DNA of 64,000 nucleotides from positions 1 through 64,000 of the forward strand of contig NZ_JOGX01000020.1 of assembly GCF_000719555.1 (NCBI RefSeq), given 5' to 3'. The translations under genes and the position numbers were made by a program. The notes under the pieces are model-generated. The model was not told where the DNA came from. It did no database searches and saw nothing but the letters and a program-made list of their open reading frames with translations. The first letter of the stretch is position 1; each line of letters opens with the position of its first letter. Positions 1 to 8,579 of this stretch are shown here, piece after piece. Source of the DNA: Streptomyces sp. NRRL F-5727. Its GTDB lineage: Bacteria; Actinomycetota; Actinomycetes; Streptomycetales; Streptomycetaceae.

Positions 1-44
1 GTACTGCAGGGGGGACCCTGTGGGAGAGTAGGACGCCGCCGAAC
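1..44 (+). rRNA. rrf: 5S ribosomal RNA, 3' end (partial)
   Basis: The first bases match the 3' part of actinobacterial 5S rRNA: the helix segment around the run of Gs, the GGGAGAGTAGGACGCCGCC stretch and the closing GAAC that would pair with the missing 5' end. The gene begins before the window. A strong terminator follows directly, so this is the end of an rrn operon. The exact mature 3' end is uncertain by a few bases. Confidence 0.9.
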
Positions 45-56
45 AATCATTGTGGG

Positions 57-87
57 AAAGCCCCGCACCTTCTGGTGCGGGGCTTTT
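57..87 (+). terminator. rRNA operon terminator
   Basis: A perfect 13-bp stem (57-69 with 74-86) with a TTCT loop is followed by a short T run. It is the intrinsic terminator expected just after 5S rRNA. Confidence 0.9.
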
Positions 88-290
88 CTGCGTTCCGGGG
101 CGGGTTGGCGGGCGGGTGCTGGCGCAGGCGGTTGCGGGGTGTGGGTGTGGCTGCGCGGGTCCTGGGGGACTCTCAGTGGCCCATGGGGCCTGGGATGTGG
201 GTCCGCATCAGAGGCGTACTCCGAAGGGCTTACGGCGGCGGCTACGGGCGTTCTCGCCAGCCTTCATCCCGGGGCGGAGGGGAAAGAGGA

Positions 291-326
291 ACGGCTCCCG
301 TCCTCCAGGAGGAGGGCGGGAGCCGT
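291..326 (-). terminator. Terminator of the membrane protein gene
   Basis: A 16-bp inverted repeat with one mismatch (ACGGCTCCCG... against ...CGGGAGCCGT) and a 4-nt loop lies 23 bases past the stop codon of the minus-strand gene that ends at 349. Confidence 0.75.
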
Positions 327-348
327 TGACGAAAGGGAAAGGGGGCTG

Positions 349-1503
349 TCAGTCGGTCTGGGCGGCCTTGGTGAGTTCCAGGTCCAGGGCCTCGCGGCGG
401 ATGCGCTGGTCCACGTAGAGGAGGACCGTGACGGCCGCCGCGATGGGGTACGTCAGGGCGCTGCTGGCGATGCCGCCGACGGCCATGACGACGAGGTACG
501 TCCAGCTGAGGTCGGAGCCCGAGGGGGCGGCGTCGAGGGCGAAGGCGATCGCGGTGAACGGGATCGTCAGGACCATCGTGAAGATCATGATGAGGAGCTG
601 GGTCAGCAGCGTGATGCCGAAGACCCGCCACCAGACGCCGTTGACCAGCTTGGCGGAACGCTTCAGCGCCGGGACGATCCCCTGGCGCTCCAGCATCAGG
701 GCCGGAGAGGCCAGGCTGAAGCGGATCAGCAGCCAGATGACCGCGAGGAAGGCGGCCGTGCCGCCGAGGAAGGCGAGCGTCGCGCCGCCGGCGCCGCCGA
801 GCAGCAGGCCGGGGAGCATCGCCACGAAGGCGAGGGCGCCCGCGCCCAGCGGCAGGGCCAGGGAGAGGAGCAGGAGCTGGGGGAGGCGGGGGCTCGCCTC
901 GCGCCACGCCTCGGAGAGCGTCACCGGTCGGCCCAGGATGGCGCGGCTGACGACGATCGTGAGCAGCGCGCTGACGAAGACCGAGGCGCCCACGGAGAGC
1001 AGCATCGTCGGGGCCAGCTCGGTGAGGGAGGCCCGGAGGTACGCGGAGAGGGCCTCCAGCTGCTCGGCCGGCGTCGCGTCCGTGTGCAGGGTGGGCGGCT
1101 TCGTCGCGAGGTAGCGCTGGACGAAGACGAGCGCGGTCTGGGTGACCACGGCCACGGGGACCGTGACGGCCAGCACCGTCCGCCAGTAGCGGCGGAGGAT
1201 CGCCACCGACGCGTCGAGGATCTCGCCGACGCCCAGCGGACGGAGCGGGATGACGCCCGGCTTGGGGGCCGGCGGGGCGCCGCGGCCGGGCTGCGGCGGC
1301 GTACCCCAGGCGCGGCCTGGTGCCGGCGGGCGGGGGCGGCCCGGGGTCGGGGTGGTCCACTGGCCGGCGGGCGGCTGCTCCTTCGACCACTGGGGTGCGG
1401 ATCCGGTCTGCTCCGGCGGGGCGGGCTGGCCGGGGATCGCGGGGCCGTCCTGGCCGTCGGAAGGGGCGGATCCGGGCGGGTTCCAGCCCGGAGAGTCGTT
1501 CAC
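349..1503 (-). CDS. Polytopic membrane protein with proline-rich N-terminus
   Basis: The 384-residue product resembles the actinobacterial 'glycerophosphoryl diester phosphodiesterase membrane domain' family, which has no phosphodiesterase catalytic part and no established function. Residues 1-90 are rich in Pro, Gly and Gln and likely cytoplasmic. The rest forms about six hydrophobic segments, including LLLLSLALPLGAGALAFVAM, and ends in a basic cytoplasmic tail. I chose the GTG at 1503 because GAGGTGG sits about 7 bases upstream; an ATG at 1560 would add 19 residues with no ribosome-binding site. It is divergent from mtrA, and this pairing with mtrAB-lpqB is conserved in Streptomyces as I remember it. 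An envelope role is only an inference. Confidence 0.8.
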   Translation of the reverse strand: MNDSPGWNPPGSAPSDGQDGPAIPGQPAPPEQTGSAPQWSKEQPPAGQWTTPTPGRPRPPAPGRAWGTPPQPGRGAPPAPKPGVIPLRPLGVGEILDASVAILRRYWRTVLAVTVPVAVVTQTALVFVQRYLATKPPTLHTDATPAEQLEALSAYLRASLTELAPTMLLSVGASVFVSALLTIVVSRAILGRPVTLSEAWREASPRLPQLLLLSLALPLGAGALAFVAMLPGLLLGGAGGATLAFLGGTAAFLAVIWLLIRFSLASPALMLERQGIVPALKRSAKLVNGVWWRVFGITLLTQLLIMIFTMVLTIPFTAIAFALDAAPSGSDLSWTYLVVMAVGGIASSALTYPIAAAVTVLLYVDQRIRREALDLELTKAAQTD

Positions 1504-1859
1504 GGTCGTCCACCTCGGCGGATTGGGTCGCGGTGCCGGTCGGCGAACCGGCTCGGTCACGGCGGCCGTCCACGGGAGGGCGGCGGGCCGGCTGCCATCG
1601 TGTCATGAGGGGCCCCGCCGTGGACCGGGCCGGAACTCCTTCTCGTACTGGAGGACGAAGCTTGTTCCGGAACGTGGGCGTTCGGCCCCGCGCGGGGTAC
1701 GGTTCTCGGCGACCGCGGGGGCACGGGGGTGACAGTCGTTACTGGCGGCGGGGCGCGCGGACACACGGAGTCAGGGGGCTCCTCCGAGGCGTCGTCGCAG
1801 GTCAGTGAGGTATCTCACCAGCCGCCTTGAGACTGATACGGAAATGGGATGATGTCGAT
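1504..1859. other. Divergent intergenic region between the membrane gene and mtrA
   Basis: These 356 bases must hold the promoters of both divergent genes. The only clear element is the small palindrome at 1805-1818. No convincing -35/-10 pair stands out, and I see no conserved small gene. Confidence 0.5.
1805..1818. promoter_or_regulatory. Perfect palindrome upstream of mtrA
   Basis: GTGAG-GTAT-CTCAC is a perfect 5-bp inverted repeat with a 4-nt centre, 41 bases before the mtrA start. Its position suits an operator or a short 5' leader hairpin. The binding protein is unknown. Confidence 0.35.
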
Positions 1860-2537
1860 ATGAAGGGACGCGTTCTCGTCGTCGACGACGACACCGCACT
1901 GGCCGAGATGCTCGGGATCGTGCTCAAGGGTGAAGGGTTCGAGCCGTCGTTCGTCGCGGACGGCGACAAGGCTCTCGCCGCATTCCGGGAGGCCAAGCCG
2001 GACCTGGTGCTGCTGGACCTCATGCTGCCCGGACGGGACGGCATCGAGGTGTGCCGGCTCATCAGGGCCGAGTCAGGCGTGCCCATCGTGATGCTGACGG
2101 CCAAGAGCGACACCGTCGACGTCGTCGTGGGCCTGGAGTCCGGCGCCGACGACTACATCGTCAAGCCGTTCAAGCCGAAGGAGCTCGTCGCCCGCATCCG
2201 GGCGCGGCTGCGGCGCTCCGAGGAGCCCGCGCCGGAGCAGCTCACCATCGGTGACCTCGTCATCGACGTGGCCGGGCACTCCGTGAAGCGGGACGGGCAG
2301 TCGATCGCTCTGACGCCGCTGGAGTTCGACCTCCTCGTGGCGCTGGCCCGCAAGCCGTGGCAGGTGTTCACCCGCGAGGTGCTCCTGGAGCAGGTCTGGG
2401 GCTACCGGCACGCGGCCGACACCCGGCTGGTGAACGTGCACGTCCAGCGACTGCGCTCGAAGGTCGAGAAGGACCCGGAGCGTCCCGAGATCGTGGTGAC
2501 CGTCCGCGGTGTGGGCTACAAGGCGGGACCGAGCTGA
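1860..2537 (+). CDS. mtrA: MtrA, OmpR-type response regulator
   Basis: The 225-residue regulator is nearly identical to remembered Streptomyces MtrA. The receiver domain (about 1-115) has the acidic pocket VVDDD, phospho-acceptor D53 in LLDLMLPG, and the conserved Lys in IVKPFKPKE. The C-terminal winged helix (about 130-225) carries the TRLVNVHVQRLR recognition region. In actinomycetes MtrA links cell division, development and specialised metabolism and is phosphorylated by MtrB. The ATG at 1860 gives the usual N-terminus MKGRVLVV; an upstream in-frame ATG at 1827 looks spurious. mtrB follows after one base, so the genes are co-transcribed and probably translationally coupled. Confidence 0.97.
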   Translation: MKGRVLVVDDDTALAEMLGIVLKGEGFEPSFVADGDKALAAFREAKPDLVLLDLMLPGRDGIEVCRLIRAESGVPIVMLTAKSDTVDVVVGLESGADDYIVKPFKPKELVARIRARLRRSEEPAPEQLTIGDLVIDVAGHSVKRDGQSIALTPLEFDLLVALARKPWQVFTREVLLEQVWGYRHAADTRLVNVHVQRLRSKVEKDPERPEIVVTVRGVGYKAGPS

Positions 2538-2538
2538 T

Positions 2539-4545
2539 ATGAGCATGGGCAGTGCTGCCCCGGAGTCCCCGGACCCCGGGGGCCGTACGGGGCGGGCTGC
2601 CGGACCGGGGCGGGGGGGCTCGCGTTCCGGCCGCCTGATACGCGGTGGACGGCTCCTGCAGGACGGGACGCCGGGCGGACGGGTCTTCCGGATCGTCGCC
2701 CGGCTGGTGCGCCGGCCGCTGCTTCCGGCCGTACGGCTGTGGCGGCGGAACATCCAGCTGCGGGTCGTCGCGGGCACCCTCCTGATGTCCCTGGGCGTGG
2801 TGCTGCTGCTGGGCCTGGTCGTCATCGGGCAGGTGCGCAACGGTCTGCTCGACACCAAGGAGAAGGCCGCCCAGATCCAGGCCGCGGGCGGTTTCTCCGC
2901 CGCGCAGGACCGGGCGGCGACCACGCCGTCCGTGCCCGGGCAGGACGGCGTACGGGCCGGATCCTCGGTGAACTGGCGCTCCACGCTCGTGGAGCAGCTC
3001 GCCAGCGGTGGCCAGAACGCGTTCAACGTGGTGGCGCTGTCGCTGGACTCCAGCGACACCGCGAGCCGCGGCGCCCGCGCCTCCGGTGAGGTCGACCCGG
3101 CGCGGTCCGTCCCCGCCGACCTGCGGCACTCGGTGGCGCAGGGCAACACCCCGTTCCAGAAGTTCGGGCGGATCCACTACACCAGCGACAAGCCGTCCGA
3201 GCCGGGGCTCGTGATCGGCAAGCGGCTCAACGACGCCGAGGGCAAGCAGTACGAGCTGTACTACCTCTTCCCGCTCACCCAGGAGGAGGACTCCCTCGAC
3301 CTGGTGAAGACCACCCTGGCGACCGCCGGACTCTTCGTGGTGGTGCTGCTCGGGGCGATCGCCTGGTTCGTGGTGCGGCAGGTCGTCACCCCCGTGCGGA
3401 TGGCGGCGGGGATCGCCGAGCGGCTTTCCGCGGGCCGCCTCCAGGAGCGGATGAAGGTCACCGGCGAGGACGACATCGCGCGTCTCGGCGAGGCGTTCAA
3501 CAAGATGGCGTCCAACCTGCAGCTCAAGATCCAGCAGCTGGAGGAGCTGTCGCGGATGCAGCGGCGGTTCGTCTCCGACGTCTCGCACGAGCTGCGGACG
3601 CCGCTGACGACCGTCCGGATGGCGGCCGACGTCATCCACGAGGCCCGGGTCGACTTCGACCCCGTCACCGCGCGCTCCGCGGAACTCCTCGGCGACCAGC
3701 TCGACCGTTTCGAGTCGCTCCTCTCCGACCTGCTGGAGATCAGCCGCTTCGACGCCGGGGCCGCCGCCCTGGAAGCCGAGCCGATCGACCTGCGGCAGGT
3801 GGTGCGCCGGGTCATCGGCGGCGCCGAGCCGCTGGCCGAGCGGAAGGGCACCCGGATCGTCGTCGTCGGCGACGAGCAGCCCGTCGTGGCCGAGGCGGAC
3901 GCCCGCCGGGTCGAGCGGGTGCTGCGGAACCTGGTCGTCAACGCCGTGGAGCACGGCGAGGGCCGGGACGTCGTGGTGAAGCTGGCCGCGGCCGGCGGGG
4001 CCGTCGCCGTCGCCGTACGCGACTACGGCGTCGGTCTGAAGCCGGGCGAGGCCACCCGGGTCTTCAACCGCTTCTGGCGGGCCGACCCGGCACGCGCGCG
4101 TACCACCGGCGGTACGGGTCTCGGACTGTCGATCGCCGTCGAGGACGCGCGGCTGCACGGCGGCTGGCTCCAGGCGTGGGGCGAGCCGGGCGGCGGCTCG
4201 CAGTTCCGGCTGACGCTGCCGCGCACCGCGGACGAGCCGCTGCGGGGTTCGCCGATCCCGCTGGAGCCCGAGGACTCGCGGCGCAACCGGGAGCAGGCCG
4301 CCGCGGGGCGGGCGCAGGAGAACGGCCGGACCGCGTCGGTGCCGGCCCAGCCGGGCGGGGAGCGGCCTCCGCTGCCGGTGCCGCCGCGGATCCCGGCGCC
4401 GCCGGCCGCCGTCGACCCGGCGGCGCTGCCCGGCAACGGTTCCCGGGTGGTCGCCCGGACGGCGGCGGACACGGAGCACGCGCACGGCACGGGCACGGGC
4501 ACGGCGGGGAACGCGGAGCGGGAGGACGGCACACGTGGGCGCTGA
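2539..4545 (+). CDS. mtrB: MtrB, sensor histidine kinase
   Basis: This 668-residue membrane kinase is the partner of MtrA. It has a basic, disordered N-terminus, a first membrane segment near residues 75-98 (GTLLMSLGVVLLLGLVVIG), an extracytoplasmic sensor region, and a second segment near 255-277. A HAMP domain and a HisKA domain with phospho-acceptor H350 (VSHELRTP) follow, then an HATPase domain with the N box (NLVVNAVEH) and G box (GTGLGLSI). A Pro/Ala/Gly-rich tail of about 100 residues follows the catalytic domain. The start at 2539 is one base after the mtrA stop. The 3' end overlaps lpqB by 11 bases, consistent with a coupled three-gene operon. Confidence 0.96.
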   Translation: MSMGSAAPESPDPGGRTGRAAGPGRGGSRSGRLIRGGRLLQDGTPGGRVFRIVARLVRRPLLPAVRLWRRNIQLRVVAGTLLMSLGVVLLLGLVVIGQVRNGLLDTKEKAAQIQAAGGFSAAQDRAATTPSVPGQDGVRAGSSVNWRSTLVEQLASGGQNAFNVVALSLDSSDTASRGARASGEVDPARSVPADLRHSVAQGNTPFQKFGRIHYTSDKPSEPGLVIGKRLNDAEGKQYELYYLFPLTQEEDSLDLVKTTLATAGLFVVVLLGAIAWFVVRQVVTPVRMAAGIAERLSAGRLQERMKVTGEDDIARLGEAFNKMASNLQLKIQQLEELSRMQRRFVSDVSHELRTPLTTVRMAADVIHEARVDFDPVTARSAELLGDQLDRFESLLSDLLEISRFDAGAAALEAEPIDLRQVVRRVIGGAEPLAERKGTRIVVVGDEQPVVAEADARRVERVLRNLVVNAVEHGEGRDVVVKLAAAGGAVAVAVRDYGVGLKPGEATRVFNRFWRADPARARTTGGTGLGLSIAVEDARLHGGWLQAWGEPGGGSQFRLTLPRTADEPLRGSPIPLEPEDSRRNREQAAAGRAQENGRTASVPAQPGGERPPLPVPPRIPAPPAAVDPAALPGNGSRVVARTAADTEHAHGTGTGTAGNAEREDGTRGR

Positions 4546-6406
4546 CGCGCGACGGCGGGCGGGGCGGGGACGGAGCGGACGGACGCTGGTGCTCGCCGCC
4601 TGCGGCGGGCTCCTGGCGACGGGCTGCGCCACCATGCCCGACAGCGGTGACGTACAGGCCGTACGGGGCGCCAACCCGGGGGACTCGCAGGTGCGGGTCT
4701 ACGCGGTGGCCCCCCGGGAGAACGCGAACCCGGACGACATCGTCGACGGCTTCCTGGAGGCCATGACCAGTGACGACCCCGGCTTCTCGACCGCCCGCAA
4801 GTACCTGACCCGGCAGGCCGCCAAGAGCTGGAAGCCGGAGCAGAGCATCACGGTGCTCTCCACCGCCCCCGACCGGAAGCCCGCCGACCGCAACGCGGAC
4901 CCCGAGATCGAGGGCCGCGCCTATCCGATCTCCGGCCGGATGATCGCGACCGTGGACGCCCGGCACTCGTACAGGGCGAACAGCCCGGTGGAGTACGCGC
5001 AGGCCATCCACGTGGTGGAAGAGACCGCCGCCAACGGGAAGGACAAGGAGTGGCGGATCGACAGCCTGCCGCCCGGTCTGGTCCTCGGCGAGGCCGACTT
5101 CCTGCGGAACTACCGGTCGGTGAACAAGTACTACTTCGCGTCCGGTGAGGACTGGCTGGTCGCCGACCCCGTCTACATCCGGCAGCGGCAGGACCCGGTC
5201 ACCCGGATGGACCCGGTGACGCAGACCGTGAAGGCCCTTCTGGAGGGGCCGACGCACTGGCTGCGGCCGGCCGTCGACTCGCCCTTCCCGTCCGGTACCG
5301 AGCTGCGGAAGGGCGTCACCACGCTGACGACGGACGACCAGTCCATCCTCAGGGTGCCGCTCAACGTGAAGGCCGACCGGTTCGGCGGCGAGGTGTGCAG
5401 CCGGCTGGCGGCGCAGTTGCTCGTCACGCTCGGCGACCTGCCCTCCCTACGGGTCGACCAGGTGGAGCTCCAGGACGTCACCGGTGCCGGCGTGTGCCGG
5501 CTCGGGAAGGGCCAGGCGGCCGACTTCGAGGTGGTCCGGGACACCGGGCAGGACGAGACGCCGTACTTCGTCGACGACGACGGCCGGATGCTGGCCCTCG
5601 ACCCCGGCGGCAAGGACGTGGTGCCGCCGGAGGCGGTGCCGGGGCCGCTGGGCAAGGGCGCGGTGCCGCTGGGCTCCGTCGCCGTGGCCCGGGACGGGAC
5701 CCGGGCGGCCGGGGTGTCCGAGGACGGCGCCTCGCTGTACGTGTCGTCGATCACCGCCGATCAGGAACAGCTTCCGGCGGTGTTCAGGAGCTCGGCCGCG
5801 GCGGGCGCGGCGCACGAGGACCGGCTGTCGCAGCCCAGCTGGGACGGGCGGGGCGACCTGTGGGTCGCCGACCGGGCCAAGGGCCACCAGCGGCTGGTGG
5901 TCGTGCCCGACGGCACCGGCAAGTGGATCGAGGTCCGCACGCCGTGGCTGACGGAGGACACCCGGGTCGAGTCGCTGCGGGTCTCGGCGGACGGGGTGCG
6001 GATCGCGCTCCTCATCACCCGGGAGGGGCGCACCACCCTGCAGATCGGCCGGATCGAGCGGGAGAACGGCGCGGACGAGCAGGTCGTGTCCGTGGAGGAC
6101 CTCCAGGCGGCCGCGCCGCGCATGGAGTCGGTCTCGTCCGTCTCCTGGGCCGGGCCGAGCCGGCTCGTCGTGGTCGGCCGGGAGGCCGGCGGGGTGCAGC
6201 AGATCCGCTACCTCCAGACCGACGGCTCCACCTCCGCGAGCTCGGTGCTGCCGGGCCTCAACGGGGTGCTGGCGGTGGCGGCGCCGTACAAGGAGACGGA
6301 GCCGCTGATCGCCGCCTCCGGCAACGACGGCATCGTGCGGCTGATGCCGGGGGCCAACTGGCAGCCGGTGGTGAAGTCGGGGACGGGGCCGGTCTATCCC
6401 GGATAG
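4535..6406 (+). CDS. lpqB: LpqB, lipoprotein partner of MtrAB
   Basis: The 623-residue lipoprotein has an Arg-rich N-terminus and a lipobox L-A-T-G-C with lipidated C31. The rest matches the LpqB family: a GerMN-like domain and a C-terminal beta-propeller-like region. In mycobacteria LpqB interacts with the extracytoplasmic part of MtrB and modulates MtrA signalling. The GTG start at 4535 lies inside the end of mtrB and is preceded by GGAGG at 4521-4525, nine bases away. The stop codon sits inside the first unit of a tandem repeat (6401-6512). Confidence 0.95.
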   Translation: MGADARRRAGRGRSGRTLVLAACGGLLATGCATMPDSGDVQAVRGANPGDSQVRVYAVAPRENANPDDIVDGFLEAMTSDDPGFSTARKYLTRQAAKSWKPEQSITVLSTAPDRKPADRNADPEIEGRAYPISGRMIATVDARHSYRANSPVEYAQAIHVVEETAANGKDKEWRIDSLPPGLVLGEADFLRNYRSVNKYYFASGEDWLVADPVYIRQRQDPVTRMDPVTQTVKALLEGPTHWLRPAVDSPFPSGTELRKGVTTLTTDDQSILRVPLNVKADRFGGEVCSRLAAQLLVTLGDLPSLRVDQVELQDVTGAGVCRLGKGQAADFEVVRDTGQDETPYFVDDDGRMLALDPGGKDVVPPEAVPGPLGKGAVPLGSVAVARDGTRAAGVSEDGASLYVSSITADQEQLPAVFRSSAAAGAAHEDRLSQPSWDGRGDLWVADRAKGHQRLVVVPDGTGKWIEVRTPWLTEDTRVESLRVSADGVRIALLITREGRTTLQIGRIERENGADEQVVSVEDLQAAAPRMESVSSVSWAGPSRLVVVGREAGGVQQIRYLQTDGSTSASSVLPGLNGVLAVAAPYKETEPLIAASGNDGIVRLMPGANWQPVVKSGTGPVYPG

Positions 6407-6512
6407 GTGTGCCGGCTCTTCCCGGGTGGGTGCGCCGGCTCTTCCCGGGTAGGTCTGCCGGATCTTCCCCGGTAGGTGTGCTGCTTCCCCGGTAGGTGTG
6501 CCGGCTGTTCCC
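6401..6512 (+). repeat. Five tandem 20-23 bp repeats after lpqB
   Basis: Five adjacent units of the form GGGTAGGTGTGCCGGCTCTTCCC run at 6401-6423, 6424-6446, 6447-6469, 6470-6489 (with a 3-bp deletion) and 6490-6512. Unit 1 contains the lpqB stop codon. The units are degenerate and noncoding. Confidence 0.85.
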
Positions 6513-6534
6513 GGGGGTCGGCGGGTCCTCCCGG

Positions 6535-6557
6535 TTGTCCACAGGGTGTTGTCCACA
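6535..6557 (+). promoter_or_regulatory. Two perfect DnaA-box sequences
   Basis: TTGTCCACA, the preferred Streptomyces DnaA box, occurs at 6535-6543 and again at 6549-6557, in the same orientation and 14 bases apart, just upstream of comF. Chromosomal DnaA-box clusters outside oriC are known in Streptomyces; whether this pair binds DnaA is untested. Confidence 0.6.
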
Positions 6558-6596
6558 GGGGTGGCGGGCGGCGCCGGGGGTGGTCAGAGTGGAGTC

Positions 6597-7397
6597 ATGC
6601 GGGGCTGGTGGCGCGAGATCTCCGGGCTGGTGCTGCCCGGTGCCTGCGAGGGCTGCGGGGTGCCTCGTACCGGGCTGTGCGCGGGGTGCGCGGGCGCGCT
6701 GGGCGGGGGAGGCGCCCGGGCGCGCCGGGTGCGGCCCGCGCCGGAGCCGGCGGGGCTGCCGGTGGTGCACGCCGCCGTGCCGTACGAGGGGGCGGTACGG
6801 GAGCTGCTGATCGCGCACAAGGAGCGCGGGGCGCTGGGGCTCGGCGGGGCGCTGGGCGGGGCCCTCGCGCGGGCCGTGGAGGCCACCGTGGGCGGCTCGC
6901 GGGACGGGCCGCTGCTGCTGGTGCCGGTGCCGTCCTCGCGGCGCTCGGTGCGGGCGCGGGGGCACGATCCGACGCGGCGGGTGGCGCTGGCCGCGGCGGC
7001 GCGGCTGCGGCGGGCGGGGTGGTCCGCGCGGGTGCTGCCGGTGCTGCGGCAGCGGCGGGCGGTGGCGGACCAGGCGGGCCTCGGGGCGCGCGGGCGGTGG
7101 GCGAACGTGGCCGGGGCGCTGGAGGTCGTGCCGGGCGGCGCGAGGCTCCTGGTGGCCGGTCGGGTGGTCCTCGTGGACGACCTGATGACGACCGGCGCGA
7201 CGCTCGCGGAGGCGGCGCGGGCCCTCGGGGCCGTATACCCGCCGTTCACTCCGGGAACCGCGGCGAGATGCCGAAGCGATTCCGCGCAGCACGAATTCGA
7301 ACAGCGGGTGGCGGCTGTGATCGCATCATCTCCCGCTTCGTTCGAAATAAACCGGAACTCGTCGGAAACTTGGATCGTTGCAGGTGGTGAGAGGTGA
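6597..7397 (+). CDS. ComF-family phosphoribosyltransferase-like protein
   Basis: The 266-residue protein has an N-terminal zinc-binding cluster (C17, C20, C28, C31) and a C-terminal type I phosphoribosyltransferase fold with the PRPP loop VVLVDDLMTTGAT. This is the ComF/GntX family, linked to DNA uptake in competent bacteria; its role in Streptomyces is not settled. The start at 6597 is preceded by CAGAGT six bases away, suggesting a leaderless transcript. The last 50 residues, just after the PRPP loop, come from visibly lower-GC DNA (about 7230-7400). The extreme C-terminus (ASSPASFEINRN) looks like the family end, so the gene is probably intact with a divergent linker. Confidence 0.85.
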   Translation: MRGWWREISGLVLPGACEGCGVPRTGLCAGCAGALGGGGARARRVRPAPEPAGLPVVHAAVPYEGAVRELLIAHKERGALGLGGALGGALARAVEATVGGSRDGPLLLVPVPSSRRSVRARGHDPTRRVALAAAARLRRAGWSARVLPVLRQRRAVADQAGLGARGRWANVAGALEVVPGGARLLVAGRVVLVDDLMTTGATLAEAARALGAVYPPFTPGTAARCRSDSAQHEFEQRVAAVIASSPASFEINRNSSETWIVAGGER

Positions 7398-7690
7398 AAG
7401 CCTCCGAATGGAGGTAAGTCGCGGTAGCGGGTGCCGACACCCGTCCGAAGGGGCTATGTTCGGTTGTGAGGACGGGTGAATGCCCGGACTCATCGCATAC
7501 ATGGTTGCGCCTACAGGACAGGAGTTCAGGGCGAATTAACCTCTCGTCGATGGGGTGGCGATCTTGTCGACTGGGGAGGAGGAGGTCGAAGTCGCCAAGT
7601 CCGAGCTCCGGTGAAACCGCCGGGGCTGGTGCAAAGGGAGATGCCCGTCGGCCTAGGAGCCGGGCGGGCGATCCGGGAACGGAGTTCTGC
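7398..7690 (+). other. Upstream region of hpf
   Basis: The 293 bases between comF and hpf hold a small hairpin just after comF (CCTCC-GAAT-GGAGG near 7410) and a TATGTT element near 7455 that could be a -10. Start codons upstream of 7691 are in frame with hpf, but the peptide they would add is basic and unlike the family. It is probably promoter and untranslated leader. Confidence 0.4.
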
Positions 7691-8377
7691 GTGGACATCG
7701 TCGTCAAGGGCCGCAAGACAGAGGTGCCCGAGCGGTTCCGCAAGCACGTGGCCGAGAAGCTGAAGCTGGAGAAGATCCAGAAGCTCGACGGCAAGGTGAT
7801 CAGCCTCGACGTCGAGGTGTCCAAGGAGCCCAACCCGCGGCAGGCCGACCGGTCGGACCGCGTGGAGATCACCCTCCACTCCCGAGGCCCGGTCATCCGG
7901 GCGGAAGCGTCGGCCGGCGACCCGTACGCGGCCCTCGACCTGGCCAGCGACAAGCTGGAGGCCAGGCTTCGCAAGCAGCACGACAAGCGTTACACCCGCC
8001 GGGGCAGCGGGCGGCTCTCCGCGGCGGAGGTCGCCGACGTCGTCCCCGGTGTCGCCCAGCTGAACGGGCAGGGCGAGCTCGTCGCCGACGAGACCGGCGG
8101 CGAGGTTCCCACCACGATGATGGGTTCGATCGAGGTCCGGGGCGAGGGCCCGCTGGTGGTCCGCGAGAAGACCCACAAGGCCGCCGCGATGGGGCTCGAC
8201 CAGGCCCTCTACGAGATGGAGCTGGTCGGGCACGACTTCTATCTCTTCGTCGACGCCGAGACCAAGCAGCCGAGCGTCGTCTACCGGCGCCACGCCTACG
8301 ACTACGGCGTCATCCATCTGGAGAACGACCCGCTCGCCGAGAACAGCGGTGGAGCGGGCGGCGCGCTCGGCGGCTGA
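7691..8377 (+). CDS. hpf: Long-form ribosome hibernation promoting factor
   Basis: The 228-residue protein starts VDIVVKGRKTEVPERFRKHV. Residues 1-100 form the ribosome-binding domain and about 165-228 the dimerisation domain (GLDQALYEMELVGHDFYLF), joined by a linker. Long HPFs dimerise 70S ribosomes into inactive 100S particles in stationary phase or stress. The GTG start is chosen because AACGGAG sits six bases upstream and because the family N-terminus begins here; a 75-residue upstream extension is not supported. It stands alone, with two hairpins downstream. Confidence 0.95.
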   Translation: MDIVVKGRKTEVPERFRKHVAEKLKLEKIQKLDGKVISLDVEVSKEPNPRQADRSDRVEITLHSRGPVIRAEASAGDPYAALDLASDKLEARLRKQHDKRYTRRGSGRLSAAEVADVVPGVAQLNGQGELVADETGGEVPTTMMGSIEVRGEGPLVVREKTHKAAAMGLDQALYEMELVGHDFYLFVDAETKQPSVVYRRHAYDYGVIHLENDPLAENSGGAGGALGG

Positions 8378-8408
8378 CCCGTCGAACGGTCGACCGGCCG
8401 GCCCTTCC

Positions 8409-8447
8409 GGTGCCCCTGGAGCGCTTCCCGCGACCCCCAGGGGCACC
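8409..8447 (+). terminator. Hairpin after hpf
   Basis: An 11-bp inverted repeat (GGTGCCCCTGG with CCAGGGGCACC) with a 17-nt loop lies 31 bases past the hpf stop. A second small hairpin (CCCGGGG...CCCCGGG, 8456-8474) follows. Together they probably end the hpf transcript, although there is no T run. Confidence 0.55.
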
Positions 8448-8579
8448 CCTGTGCGCCCGGGGGGACACCCCGGGAGGGCCGGGGCATGAAATCATGGCGT
8501 GCACGCCAACCGGTGCTTCCCGGGCAGTGGTTGGAGGACCGGAAACGAATTCAGGCCACGGCCTTCAGGGGGAGGAACG

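Noticed and set aside
2368..4674. A 768-codon minus-strand frame opposite mtrB
   Set aside because: It is a shadow of mtrB with no recognisable domain.
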